The notes: generated by a model not told the origin, from the sequence alone. A stretch of 64,000 bases of DNA from Tetranychus cinnabarinus (GCA_022266195.1 WHVY01000001.1:16554001-16618000), one strand, 5' to 3'. Shown: positions 48,101-60,115, counted from the stretch's first letter. Numbers and translations: made by a program.

Positions 48101-51100
48101 ATTTGAACCATTCCTCTCTTCAACCAACTTGTTATTTAACCTCACATTGACCTCTGGGAATCGACTTAATTTGACAGTTTCATTGGTCAACTCATCAATC
48201 AGTCTACTATGGGCGTTCATGATAACTGCATCATCATCATGAACATTGTTCAACATTGTTCAACATTTGTTATAACCATTAAATAACTCTATCCTTGTTC
48301 ATATTCAAACTTAAAATTGATTGATAAAATGGACAATCTTTTTTTACTCTTCCTCTTCTTCTGTATCAATTTCACGTTTAATCATTTGTTGACCATCAAA
48401 TTGCCATTAATTTTATGTTAATCATTATACTCTGTCAACGCCTTTTACTTGTTTTTCAACTACTTGAACTGATAGTTGAATATGGCATCAATTATTTCAA
48501 TAAATTGAGAGCCTAAAAAACAAGTGTCAACTTGAACTTGTTGGCAATGATAATCTTAACCAATTCAAATGTAAAAACCTTCAAATTACATTCATTTTAA
48601 TCACTTAAAATTATTAAGTCTTTGCCTCAAGTTTAATCTGAAAATGCATTGTAAGTTTAAGCTTTTTGTTACTTTTTCAATTTAACCATTCGTTTCATTT
48701 CAAGTTTCATTTATAATTAACCATGATGAATAAACCCAGAATTACTTCATTTAATTATTAATATTTAGATGAAAGATTTAAAGATATAAAGGCAAGAAAA
48801 AGAGACAAGTAAAAGCAGCATGAAAATGAAATAATAATGATCAATCCAAAGCTTAACTCGTTTCTTTTTTCAACAAAATGAAAGCTCGTTGGCTTTTTGT
48901 GTGTGTTGAGCATTTCGTTGAACTATTATTTATCTTATAAATTTTTACATGAACCAAAATGAGGCTCATCATGAGCCATCATCATTCCCTGATAATGATG
49001 ATCATCATTATCATCATCATTATAACTGTGGATGATGGAAGATGTTGCCTTTTGTTTGTACCTCAAGTCTTTTATCACTAGTCACTGAATCAAGTGAAGA
49101 GTAACAGTGAAGGCAGAAAAAAAGAAGAACAAGAACAAGAAAATGAGACAAAAATTGTTTCTCTGAATTCATTAATCCTATTTCATTCATTCCCTGCTTT
49201 TCATCTTGCCATCTTCATGGACAACATTTTCAATCTCTTATAACTTTCACACTTGTTTTCATTCAACACTTTAATCTTTCCCTCTAATTCCTCCTTTTAT
49301 CATTTAACTTTCAATCTTTTCATGATATTACCAAGTTAACACTTTTATAAGAGATTCCTTTTCTTAACAACAAACAAAAAAGAGTTTCCTACCTTTGAGA
49401 AAATATCATGAAAATGATGGCGACAGGCAACAAAAGTTATCGATCGATAGCAAATGATATCACTAAATATCAATGTTTAATACTTTTGTTTGCGTCTTTC
49501 ACTTTTCCAAGGAAATGCATTTCACTTGAATTGCCATGAAAAGTTACTGGAAACAAGCTCATCTGTTTACCTGTTCATTTTGTACCTTTACTTCTTGATA
49601 TCATTCTTATTGTAATCTTTATTACTGTTATTATCATTTGCTTTTCAATTCCCTTTTCTTCAGCTAATTTTAACCAATTTTTTTCCCTGATAAACTTGCA
49701 TTTTCATGGTTCCTTTACCTTCCTTTATTACATTCACTTAACATATTTATTCAATTGTAACTTGTAACTTTCCCTTAAATGTAATACAAACTTGAAACCC
49801 TTTTTAATAATCATTTAACCATTTGCCTTGCATTCAATTATATCACAATCTTTTATCTCAATCTTTCTCTATAAATGAGATTCAATGGTTTTCATAAACC
49901 ATGATTATCAAAGAGAGTTGACATTTTTGTTTCAAATCATTTACATTTCAACGTTATTCAATGTTTTGGATAACATTTGAAATCTTTTTTTCTTCTTTCA
50001 TTGTAACTTGAAAACTTGACTCTCATTAAAACCTCTGAAAATTCAACTCATGATGTAAACAGTCAGCTAAAGTTGAATCTTGTCCACAAAAAAAAGTACG
50101 AGAGGAAACATTAACCTTTGCCAAAAATGTTTGCAAATTATTCTCATTTCATGGTAAACAGCCAACTTTGCCAACTCAACAGGGAGTTTCATTATTCTTT
50201 ATTATCAACAATCAACTGCTTCAAATAGCAATTGTAACTGTGAACTAAACTACTCATCTTAACTAACATAATTAAATGTTGACTTTTAAAGTTGCACTGT
50301 AAAAATCAAACTTTGAAACTGAATCTAAAATGAGAAGGAAAAATTTGTGTATTTTTTTTACTTTCATTATTTTTCACTTTGAAAATTGTGTTTTATTTCA
50401 TGCCAATTTAATCAACATTTCAAGCATATTTTACCTTTCCAATTCATCTTTCCATGAGAGAGAAATATTTTTCTCTCGTTTCTTTACTCTTCATGATAAA
50501 TGAAACTTTAATGCTCATGAAATAAATGAAAGTATTAACAAAAAAATAGTTTACAATTTTTCTTAGAGTCTGATTTAACTTTACCAGTTATGCTACATCT
50601 ATCACTTTTTAAGCTTGCCAATTCTGAACCATTGAATTGAACTCATAATTTCTGCATCACAAAGCAATTGATATAAAAAGTTCTAAGAGCCAACAGAAGA
50701 TGAAAGTAGATGAAGATTAAGATGATGTGATAAAGGAAGGGATGAAGATGAGAGACTGATATGAGATGAGAGAAACGATGAAAATAAATAAATAAAATTG
50801 ATTTCCAGTGAATGTTCATAACTTGATACAACTTTTCTCTCGCCTGGTTCAGGTTAATATCATTTTTTGTCAACCTCTTTGATTGTCACTTCATCACTAT
50901 CTTCATCTCTTTTCATGCACTTTCGCCTCATTTTTATCCATCTTCATCTTCATCTTTATCTTCATCTTTGTCTTCATTTCATTTCTCTTTTCCCTGAAAC
51001 AAACAAAACTCTTCTTTACTTAGTCTTACCTTTTTTAATGGTTTTACCTGCTTTTTCTGGTTACAATCTGTATGGTTATCATCTTTTGATGAACAAACCT

Positions 51101-53340
51101 TTTCTCAAATAATATTTTTACATTTGCTTTGCCAATTCCCTGTTGTGAGATAACTTTCACTCCCAGGTTTTATCATTTTTCTTGATTTCTTTTCACCTTT
51201 TCAAACAAAACAAAGCAAATAAAGGATAGCAAAAACAAAATCTTATAAATCCTTGTAAATTTCATTGTTACTTTCAGTTTTGCCAAAAAAGCTTTCAAAA
51301 TTTCACAGAATGCCAAAAATGTTGAAAATCTTGTCTCAATCTTCAATGAATCTTGAAATCTTTTCTCATTTCATTACATTATACATTTCAATGGTTCCAT
51401 TGAATAACAAACTTATAATATCATTGTTTTTCATGATAACATTTGATCATTGACAATTATCATTGGTTCAACCTTAAATTACATTAATTTGATTTCTTGA
51501 TCATCTTAATCATTCCCATCTATTCCTGTGTTTGTACATCATCACCATTATTATGTTGATATTAATGATGAAAAAATACTCAATTCTCAATGTCACGTCA
51601 ATGTTTCCAAGTCACGTCACTTATATAATATATATGATAAAAAAACGTAATCATAATAAATTTAATATAATAATAATATTCATCATATTCAAGTGAAAGG
51701 ATAACTTGAATATAATTTTTGCTTTTACCTTCTTTTATCAACCATTTTAACTATTCTTATAATTGCTTGGATCAATACTTAACCTGAATTTCCATGCATT
51801 TTTCATCATGTTATATTCATTTATTGTAATAGATTTTAAATGCTCATTCAACCAATCAACTATGATAATCAACATTGGCATCAAACAAAAGTGAAAACTC
51901 TTTGAGATTTACCTTTAAAATGCTGAAAAATGTTTACAAATGTTTATAAACATTATCAGTTGATTGCTATTAAATTATCATCATTTTTAAATCATTCACG
52001 TATCAACAGTTTTTACATGTTTGACATTGATCTCGATATCAACTGATCTATTTCAATATACGGAAGTTACTTTTAAAACGATTGTTTCAGTTAATCAATT
52101 TTCCTATTTTCATGAACAATCAAATTAACCACACTTTTATGGTTCAATGGCCGTAATTGTCAAATGCAATAACTTTCATTTTTGCTATTCTAATTATTAA
52201 TTAAATTTTGGTTAATATTATTGATTAAATTTCAGACCTTTTAATTGATTATTTCTTGATGAACAATTGGAAAAATTGTTGTAATTTTGTTAAATTTGTT
52301 GCTCCAAATTGCGGTTAATTATGTATCAATAACAAGGCACAAATTTACGGAAATTAATTCACTTTTCTTTAGTTAACCAGTTGATTATCATTTGTTGACC
52401 TGATTTTCAATCAGATTATTCAGTTGATCATTTAATTGATCAATAGCTTTTCACATTGATCAATTGAAAGTCTTTTCATCAATTGTATCGCTACAAAATC
52501 AACTAATTGTCCATCAATCAAATGATAAGTTGTTTTTTATGTTGAAACCAATACATTATCAAGTTGATCTTCATGTTAAATCTTCAAAGACTGGGAAGAA
52601 GATGAAAAAAAGTGAAAAACGTTGTCAATTTTTCTTGTTGTTAACCTTTTTCTTGTGTCATTTCCATGTTGTTCAGTTTATCTGAATGTTTTCATTAACT
52701 ATTCAATGCTATTTTCTGTCCTTCTTTACCTTTCCATGTTCACATTTATTATAAGCAAAAGCAAGTCCAACGAGATAAAAGTTATATTTATTTTCCTATT
52801 CAATGGATAAAAAGGTTTATCAGTTTTACCTTCTTTTTATTCCTGTTTGCTGATTCTCAATGAACAATTTCTTATAATAATATTGAACAAAAAGAAAACT
52901 GTTTCACCATCTTTATTACCTTTGTCGATGAAAAGGTGAACAGGTAAACAATGGAAATGTAGAAACTGAATCACTCAAAGTTAACAATGACATTGTCATT
53001 GCATGTTAATTTGTTGAAATTAATTTTGACAAACTATTTGTTGACAAATCACAAAAAAAGTGTTGAACAAACGTTAAATTATGTGTTGAGTGTTTAAACA
53101 ATTACAATCTAAATCAACTTCAATATCTAATATAATTTCATTTCTCATCAACAGTTATGGTCGTGAATACGCTGAGCCTTACCTTGGACACAGCATTGGA
53201 CCTGTAACTGGTTACGGAGTAAGTATTTCAACCTTTCAATCTCAATTTGTATTTCAATTTTATACTAATTTTCAATTCTTTTCATTCCTTTACAGACCTC
53301 TGTTTATCGTAATGCGTACAATCGATTTGCACCTTATTAA
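30147..53340 (+). CDS. Rbfox1: RNA-binding protein Rbfox / fox-1 homologue
   Basis: Nuclear splicing regulator that binds (U)GCAUG through one RRM. Coding exons are 30147-30698, 30782-30928, 31354-31450, 39226-39364, 39769-39856, 39953-40065, 53155-53218 and 53296-53340; phases are consistent throughout and the product is 414 aa. The N terminus is Gln-rich (residues about 10-110, with LSQQ/LPQQ tandem repeats). The RRM spans the exon 1/2 junction: RNP2 LHVSNI at 165-170 and RNP1 KGFGFVTF at 202-209, with DVEIIFNERGSKGFGFVTFA matching Rbfox exactly in style. It is followed by VEGRKIEVNNATARVQT. The C-terminal half is Ala/Tyr-rich (ALRGVTISRAS, GGVYQDPYLTYA, AAARTYAAAAAAAHA) and ends YGREYAEPYLGHSIGPV...YRNAYNRFAPY, diagnostic of the family. 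Introns of 7.8 and 13.1 kb may hide further alternative exons. AATAAA at 54271-54276 is a candidate 3' end. Confidence 0.93.
30160..30462 (+). repeat. CAA/CAG-rich polyglutamine tract of Rbfox exon 1
   Basis: Codons mix CAA and CAG, encoding long Gln runs. Between about 30357 and 30450 there is a tandem array of 12-base units encoding LSQQ four times and LPQQ three times. It is likely length-variable between individuals. The antisense and +1 frames stay open because of the repeat (CAA/CAG have no stops in several frames) and are not genes. Confidence 0.9.
31162..31167 (+). promoter_or_regulatory. TGCATG Rbfox-binding motif downstream of RRM exon
   Basis: TGCATG within TTGCATGCAA sits 234 bases after the 3' end of the RRM-completing exon (30782-30928). 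Rbfox proteins in other animals autoregulate through (U)GCAUG sites flanking their own exons. Further copies occur in exon 4 (near 39343), in intron 6 (near 40283), and at 53000-53005, about 150 bases before the exon at 53155. Confidence 0.4.
32969..33668. mobile_element. 700-bp non-autonomous inverted-repeat element (MITE, mariner-like)
   Basis: The ends are CAGGGTGTAAAT and ATTTACACCCTG, flanked on both sides by TA within TATATA/TATAT, as expected for Tc1/mariner-type TA target duplication. The terminal inverted repeats are about 190 bp: both arms contain TAATCATATAAATTCACGAA and its complement, and CCGATTTCGAAATTTTTTTC with its complement, with a few mismatches (for example CTAATAACTTTTTTGTCCTT against its partner). 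The central 300 bp is unique and has no transposase. It is oriented symmetrically and sits inside Rbfox intron 3. Confidence 0.88.
37696..38492 (+). repeat. Dispersed ~0.8 kb repeat, copy 2 (Rbfox intron 3)
   Basis: Near-identical to 27038-27836 with only scattered single-base changes and 1-3 base indels (for example GGTG/GGTA near the start and AAGATGAAGATG/GATGATGATG in the middle). It lies in the sense direction of Rbfox. The two copies are 10.66 kb apart and bracket MRPS31 copy 2 and the first three Rbfox coding exons. Confidence 0.85.
40066..53154 (+). other. Large Rbfox intron 6 (13.1 kb)
   Basis: Runs from donor GTAGG|GTAAGT to acceptor CATCAACAG. It is T/C-rich on the sense strand with many runs such as TCATCATCTTCATC. 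No recognised gene lies inside. The only notable coding-like interval is a 179-codon frame at 42915-43454, described separately. Many other frames of 60-130 codons are favoured by the pyrimidine-rich composition. Confidence 0.7.
42915..43454 (+). other. Unexplained 179-codon open frame inside Rbfox intron
   Basis: Starts at ATG (MTRCVGSNFASKCLTLSFTG) and ends at TAA after KLIVMQML. The sequence is mixed, with Cys, Phe and Ile rich parts (FFQYLTYFELFICYFKSSIM), and I recognise no family. It has no evident splice partners. A frame this long is unexpected in about 70% AT sequence, though local pyrimidine bias lowers stop frequency on this strand. It could be a nested gene, a relic, or chance. 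Confidence 0.2.
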
Positions 53341-55601
53341 ATCATGACGAGATGATGAATGACTCTTCCTTTTAATTTTAAAGGATCATAATTTTCCTCA
53401 TATTTATTGATTTTATTGAATCTCGCGAAGAGAAATTTCTTTTTTTCTCTTCTTCTTCTTCACCTTATTTTTCCTTCCTTGGCATCATCTTTTTAATCAA
53501 TTTTACCAAAAAGCAAAAACACAAAACCTTTTCAGTTTCAATCTCAAGATTAATGGAACCTCTCATCTCTTTATCTGCCAATATCTTGTTGCATAAGAAG
53601 AAAGCCTTTTAAGAAGATTTACTTTTGCAAAAGATGACTCTTTGTTTTGTAAACTTTACCTTTACCTTAAACTTATCCCATCTTTTTTCCTCTGTCTTCC
53701 TCTTCCTTATCAGACTCTTTTTTGTTCCCTTTTCGTGTCTGTCTTTCAAGCAAGGCACAAAAACAAAAAGGATGAGGATGAAGATAAAAAGGTAACATCA
53801 ATACTGGGCCAATCTTATGATCCAGTTGATTGAATTGAAACACCACATCAGATAATCTAAGTCATGTAAACCCAAAAAAATCGATTATCAATCTAGTAAT
53901 ACTCACATGAATACTCTGTCTCATTAGTTTATCATCATCGTCATCATGAAGCATCATGGAAACACATGGAGAAACACCATTCAACATCATCTTCATTTTT
54001 CTTCATCTTTTCTCTCCTTCACTCCTATTCTGATTCTCATATTTTTTGTTTCCTTTTTTTTATACTCACATCAACACATCAACCTTTTCTGTCTCTTGAT
54101 AAATATCATTATACCAAAGATGAAAACTGAGATGATGTCAATTGTGATTGTAATCAACTGACATTTATACCTGGTTAGACTCTCGGATCGTCCTAGGCAA
54201 GTTTGCCATGCTTAACTCTTATATTTCCCTCCTCATGTTTATCATGTTAAACATGTTTGACAAAAACAAAAATAAAGGAAAGATGAAACTTTCAAGAATC
54301 TTATATTTACAATAACAAATCAAGAGAATCTCATCCTTTTAAACAATCCCTTTGCTTTCCTCTTTAGTCTTGTAATTTGCTCCTTAAATCATCTTTTTAA
54401 TTTACCTTTTCTTCATCATTTTCTCGAGTAAATTAATATATTTAATATATATTAACAATCTCTCTATTGGTATATATATTTACTGTATCAATATCTCAAT
54501 CAATTGTCACCTTTTTTTCGCTCTTGTTTTTTCTTGTTTCTATTCTCATCACTGATTTATAATATACATGAAATTGTCTCTATTTAAAGCTATTTCAGAT
54601 TTATTGGACAAAATTAAATTGAGAGACAAATTATTGTAAATGATGATGATAATTGTAATAATGATAATCATTTTCAAATTGCCCGGTTAAACCCAAAAGA
54701 GGTTGGACTTTGGCTTTTTACCTTTCTTTTTGTATCTCAAGTCGTCAGTTTATAATCAATGTGAATATTAAGTTGATCATTTTATCTGATTTGCGTATTA
54801 TCATTGTTACTCTCATCATCATCATCTCTATCATTCATCACCATCAAATCAACCATTCAGATGACCATCAATTTCAAACGTCAATCTCAACATCAATCTC
54901 AACAAACAAAATCCTCAATATCTCATGACAACAACCAAAACCAAAAAACTGAATCATGTACACACTTGTTTTCAACTAAACTCAATGAAATGGAGGGATA
55001 AATCAATGTTTACCTGTAATACTGAAGATGATGAAAACAAACAACATCCATACAAAATGCTTTACTAAGTCTTTAAAAATCAACAAACCTTTTTTTGTGC
55101 GCAAACCCTTTTTTTGCATCAAATAAAACTACAAGTTGCAAAATTGTCCCTCTTATTTACCTATTATTATCGTGAATTAACATAAAAATACTATTGATTA
55201 ACACTTTTCATTTCTTCATCATAATCATCGTCAAATAATTAAACGGTTAATTTGACAATTACTCGGTCGCCCGTTTCTTCAGTAAGTATTGATAACAGTT
55301 GCTAACACACTTTGTCTTTTCTGTCGACTCTATACAGTGCTAAGTATTATTTAAAATGCAAGTTTATCGTTAACCTACAAACAATTAACTCTCACTCTAA
55401 ATTAGTTAAATAATTTACCTCCTTCTTGTCTTAAATTGTTATCAAAAGTGATTGTAAATTCTGGTTAACCAGTCAGTTACAAGCTTAATCTTCTGGTAAA
55501 AACTTTTATGGTCAGCTGTTTTTAGCTTTTTTTCTTGTGTTTGCCGTTAACTTCAAGTCGTTAACTTGTCCGTATTTTTTTATTTCTTGTGTTCCTATTT
55601 T
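53341..55601. other. Rbfox 3' UTR and intergenic region
   Basis: The Rbfox 3' untranslated region begins here; AATAAA at 54271-54276 is the first clear poly(A) signal. The rest is AT-rich with TCATCATCA-type simple sequence near 54810-54850. No other gene was recognised. Confidence 0.5.
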
Positions 55602-56029
55602 ATGATTAAAATGAATTTTATCGGATTAATTACAATCATCTTGATGTCTTTAATCAATTGTGCTTTAATGGCAGTTATTTCTTACCCTGTATTTGTTCCA
55701 GCTAATAAACCATGTTGTCAGAACAAACAACCTCAAATTATTCCAGTGTAAGTAGAGCTATTTTTGTACTCTCTATGTATTTATTGTCTTTTTTTACTTC
55801 TCCTTTTTTGTATCTTATCAGCCATTATTAATTGTTGATCGTTATTGTTTCCCTTTATTTCATTGTTCACAGGATCCATCAACACAATTGGTATCATCAT
55901 CAATCACCTGAAACCTTTTTGGACTCTAGTACTTTGTATGCTTTTAATGAGGAACCACAATATATTGCTTTGCCTTCTAGAACCAACAAATTTGAACATC
56001 ATCACACTCATCGGATTATTAATCATTAA
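55602..56029 (+). CDS. Small secreted protein of unknown function (100 aa)
   Basis: Two coding exons, 55602-55747 and 55873-56029, join in phase 2 to encode 100 aa. The start MIKMNFIGLITIILMSLINC provides a signal peptide or anchor; an in-frame ATG three codons later (55611) is an alternative. The region after it is YPVFVPANKPCCQNKQPQIIPV, with a CC pair, followed by a His-rich tail (IHQHNWYHHQS, FEHHHTHRIINH). The intron is GTAAGT...TTCACAG. AATAAA is at 56604-56609. No family is recognised. The His clusters could bind metal, but that is inference. Confidence 0.65.
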
Positions 56030-56956
56030 CAGGAATAATGATAAAAACCATATTTATCAATATAAATTGTTTAAAACTGGGATTCATTTAACCGTTCTAT
56101 AAGATTTATGTGATTGTTAGTGTTGCTATTGTGTAAATTTTACCACAAATTGTTCTAATTCAATTTGTCAGTTAGTTTATTTATTTTATCGTTAACATCA
56201 AGTATTGGTGAGACTCTACTTTTGGTTTTTACAAAAGTCTTCATTAATTGAGATATTTGTTCATTATTAATGTAGATTTTAGTAATTTAAATTTAAGCCG
56301 GTCAAAGGTTGATTGAACCCAATTCAAAACAATTGAAAGTTACTTTAATCTAATTTCAATCTGAACAATATTTTTCCTTTAAAGTAATGACTTCCCATAT
56401 TTAAATGATTTGTATCATTGTTGGTTTGTTTTTTAATTTATTTTCGTTATTGCTTGCTTTCAATCATTGTTATAAGTGTAATTATCATTTGTAATTGCTT
56501 TCAATTGTGACATTTTAATGCTGGTCATGTTAAATAGTGTGATTTATTTGTAATTTTTCAGATCATTTCAAATGTTCATTATGTGTTGTTTGTACTTTTG
56601 TCCAATAAAAATTTTTATAAACTAAGTTACGATAAGCATTTATGCAATGCGGTTTTTATTTTATTAAATATTGAAAATTAAACACTCGAAAGACCCAATG
56701 AAATATTCACCGCTTTTTAATCATATTTTAATTACTAATTTAACTTTTACAAATAGATTCATTAACAATTGTAAGTTGATTATGTTTTTTTCAATTTGGC
56801 GCACTCTTTTTAAACGCTAGATGGCGCTTTTTCGGAAGCTGCATCTTTACCGGAAACTTGAGAAAAATTCAAGTTGAGTTAGCAAGTTGAGTTTTCATTT
56901 CAGCTTGAATACTTTAATTTTGGTTAGATTTATAATAATAAGTTAATTAATTAACC
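56030..56956. other. 3' UTR of the small secreted protein and RpL32 promoter region
   Basis: Contains AATAAA at 56604-56609 for the upstream gene. Near 56817-56828 CTAGATGGCGCT closely fits the core of the animal CTCF consensus. The final 130 bases before the ATG at 56957 must hold the RpL32 promoter and 5' untranslated region. Confidence 0.5.
56817..56828 (+). promoter_or_regulatory. CTCF-like motif
   Basis: CTAGATGGCGCT matches the CTCF core (CNNNAGRKGGCRC type) and lies 129 bases upstream of the RpL32 start codon. A similar AGATGGCGC occurs at 29955-29963 just upstream of Rbfox. Motif matching only; chance matches are possible. Confidence 0.35.
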
Positions 56957-57650
56957 ATGGGTGTTACATCTTTATTTAGAGGATCTATTGTCAAAAAAAG
57001 GACAAGTCGCTTCAAGCGGCATCAGAGCGATCGATATGGTAAAATTAAGGTAAGTGTTTTGTTTTCACCATGTTTCTTATGTTTCGCCTAATTTCATGTT
57101 CCCGGCTCACATGATTAATTTAATTTTTATTATCTATGCATTATAGAGGAACTGGCGAAAACCTAAAGGTATTGACAATCGAGTCCGAAGGAAGTTCAAG
57201 GGTCAGATGCGTATGCCCAAAATTGGTTACGGATCAGCCAAAGCCACAAGACACATGCTTCCTAATGGATTCCGTAAGGTTTTAGTTCACAATGTTAAGG
57301 TTGGTACAAATGATTCATTTTATTACTAATCGTTATTCTACTACCAGTTTGATATGATGATAACATTTTCTTTCCCCGTCTTAATTTAAGTGATGAGAAT
57401 TGAAATCCTGACTCATTCCCTTCTATTAACTTACCTCAATCCTTTTGAAATAGCTTGCTAATTTTGACTTGAATTTCTTTTTTATCAATAGGAACTTGAA
57501 ATGTTGATGATGGTTAACCGTAAATTCTGTGGTGAAATCGCTCATTCAGTATCTTCAAAGAAGAGGAAAGCCATCGTTGAACGATCCAAGCAATTGGCTA
57601 TTAGATTAACTAATCCCAACTCAAGACTCAGGAGTGAAGAAAATGAGTGA
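56957..57650 (+). CDS. RpL32: 60S ribosomal protein L32 (eL32)
   Basis: Structural protein of the large cytosolic ribosomal subunit. Coding exons are 56957-57049 (31 codons), 57147-57299 (51 codons) and 57492-57650 (52 codons plus stop), all phase 0, encoding 134 aa, the expected length. Highly conserved segments include IVKKRTSRFKRHQSDRY, RNWRKPKGIDNRVRRKFKGQ, GYGSAKATRHMLPNGFRK, VLVHNVKELEMLMM, and the C terminus SSKKRKAIVERSKQLAIR ending LRSEENE. The second donor is GTTGGT rather than GTAAGT but is confirmed by the protein match. AATAAA is at 57678-57683. The identification is certain. Confidence 0.98.
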
Positions 57651-58219
57651 TGTCACTGAGATTTTTGATCTTACATTAATAAAATTACTATTGTTTGGTG
57701 AATCCTATTAATTTAAAATGAAATTTAATATGAGTGCAGTTTTATTGAATAGGTTACGATGATTATTTTCATATATTTCTATCTGAATTCAATGTTGCCC
57801 ATATGTTCGGTGATAATCTAAACTATTTCATAAAACTCATAGTACAACTAATAGTAAGGTACTCGTTCAGTTTACATTATTCGGTTAAAATGATGCTTAG
57901 ACTATTAATGCTCTCAAATATTATATCCGAACTCATATCTTATCATATTTTACGGGACACAGACGTGTTAGTGCTATCAGTATTTATTTAACGGTTAAAC
58001 CAATTCATTCTTATTTACAACTTTCAAGGCAAATTCAATTGTAATTCAATATGAATTTATATTGAAATTCAATTCAATTCATTGCTTTCTACTCTGGTGG
58101 CTCCTTCTTGCGGCTTTAAATCAGCTGCTCTTGATGTTGATGTGGGTTGTGTATACAGTTGTTTTATATTTCAGTTACATTTAACCTTGTTATTCCTTTA
58201 GTTTTATTTACTCCTGAAT
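57651..58219. other. Intergenic between RpL32 and SUCLA2
   Basis: Holds the RpL32 poly(A) signal at 57678-57683 and presumably the SUCLA2 promoter. The 62-codon frame at 57803-57991 has no family content. Confidence 0.5.
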
Positions 58220-60115
58220 ATGGCTTCGTTAATTAGAAACTGTTTAACCAATCAACTTTTCAACCGTGGTCGCCCTAGAGAATTGGTTTCTTGTATTTTC
58301 AAACGTAACCTCAATGTCCATGAGTATGTTGGTTTATCCATATTACGAGACAATGGAGTAAATGTTCCTCGTTTTGGTGTCGCCTCCAACCCTGATGAGG
58401 CGTCTAGAGTAGCTTCCTCTGAGCTACAAGGTATTACTGATTATGTCGTGAAAGCTCAAGTTTTGGCCGGTGGTCGAGGGAAAGGATCTTTTGACACGGG
58501 ACTGAAAGGTGGTGTTAAAATAGTCTACTCTCCTGATGAAGTGAAAGACATTGCCTCAAAGATGATTGGATCCAATTTGATTACTAAACAAACCGGTGAA
58601 AAAGGAGTACCATGTAATAAAGTGATGATTTCGGAGAGATTGTACCCTAGAAGAGAATACTATTTCGCAATCATGTTGGAAAGATCTTATGGAGTATGAA
58701 TCAAAGGTTTTTTGACCAAGATTGTGCTCATGACAATTGTCAAGGTGAACCGTGTCTGAATTATGAGTGGCTTTAGATAAGAAAGCCTCAAAAATTATGA
58801 CAAGATGCTTTACACCGACCAGGACGTAAATGATAATATTGACAAGTTCTCGTGTTGCCTCGTCAAATTGCTCAACGTCAACTTGAATATCTTCATTCAC
58901 TGTTTCCAATCTTGTTAGCTCTAGCTAATTTTGTCTGGTAGTGAACCTCAATTGTTAATATTCAGCTCCTCTAAGCTTTTTCATCTAAGTAAATAGAAAA
59001 TTTCAAGTAATCAACAATTGATCCTGCTATTGATAAACTCTGTTCTTTAAAGAAATACAAGAAAGATAATACAAAACTTGATGACGTCAGGTCAAGTTTG
59101 AATTTGGTTGACTGAAGTTTCTTTGAAGTTGGATCTGGTTCTTGCACGGTTCACCTGAGCTTTGTTTATTTTATTTTTTAAAATTCTAAGTTTAATCTAG
59201 ATGTTTTTGTCATTTTTTATCTGATTTCTAACCATTGGTACTTTTTGTTCTCTTCAGGGACCTGTTATTTTGGCTTCTTCTCAAGGTGGCATGAACATTG
59301 AAGACGTTGCTCGAGATAATCCAGATGCAATTGTCACAGAGCCAATTGATATTGTTCAAGGAATAAAACGAGAACAATTGGAAAAAGTTGCCTCAAAATT
59401 GGGATTTCATCCGGACACATCAGCACAGGCTATAGAAATTATGGAAAAGTTATACAATGTTTTTACGAAATATGATGCCTCAATGATCGAGATCAATCCT
59501 CTAATTGAGGACTCGTCTGGTAATGTTTACTGTCTGGATGCTAAATGTCGATTCGACGATAATGCATCTTACCGACACAAAGAGCTACACGAACTTCGCG
59601 ATTGGTCTCAAGTTGATCCCAAAGAGCAGGTTGCCTCCAATTACAATTTAAATTACATTGCTTTAGATGGAGACATTGGCTGTCTTGTTAATGGAGCTGG
59701 TCTAGCAATGGCAACTATGGATATTATTAAACTTCACGGAGGTAATCCCGCAAATTTCCTTGATGTTGGCGGTGGTGCAACAGCTGAACAAGTCACTGAA
59801 GCTTTCAGACTAATTTCATCAGACTCCAAAGTCCAAGCTATTCTTGTAAACATTTTTGGCGGTATTATGAGATGTGACATTATTGCTGAGGGTATTATCA
59901 TGGCTGCGAAAACTTTAGCCCTTAAGATTCCAATTGTAGTTCGACTCCAAGGAACTCGAGTTGACGATGCTAAAGCTCTAATTGCAGCTTCATCTTTAAG
60001 AATATTGGCTTGCGATGATCTTGATGAGGCAGCAAAAATTGCAGTCAAACTTTCAGCCATTGTCGGTCTTGCTCGATCTGCATCAGTCGATGTTAAATTT
60101 GAACTTCCCATCTAA
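58220..60115 (+). CDS. SUCLA2: Succinyl-CoA ligase [ADP-forming] subunit beta, mitochondrial
   Basis: Beta subunit of the TCA-cycle enzyme that converts succinyl-CoA plus ADP and phosphate to succinate, CoA and ATP in the mitochondrial matrix, pairing with the alpha subunit SUCLG1. Coding exons are 58220-58693 (158 codons) and 59258-60115 (285 codons plus stop), phase 0, encoding 443 aa. A basic targeting peptide of about 30 residues precedes LNVHEYVGLSILRDNGV. ATP-grasp and CoA-ligase landmarks are VVKAQVLAGGRGKG, LASSQGGMNIEDVA, MIEINPLIED, ALDGDIGCLVNGAGLAMAT, NPANFLDVGGGATAEQV and LVNIFGGIMRCDIIA. The C terminus VRLQGTRVDDAKALIA...ILACDDLDEAA...VDVKFELPI matches the ADP-specific rather than the GDP-specific (SUCLG2) paralogue. 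The 564-bp intron begins with the weaker donor GTATGA. Confidence 0.96.

Noticed and set aside
59734..60111. 125-codon minus-strand frame at the end of SUCLA2
   Set aside because: It is the antisense shadow of the conserved SUCLA2 second exon.
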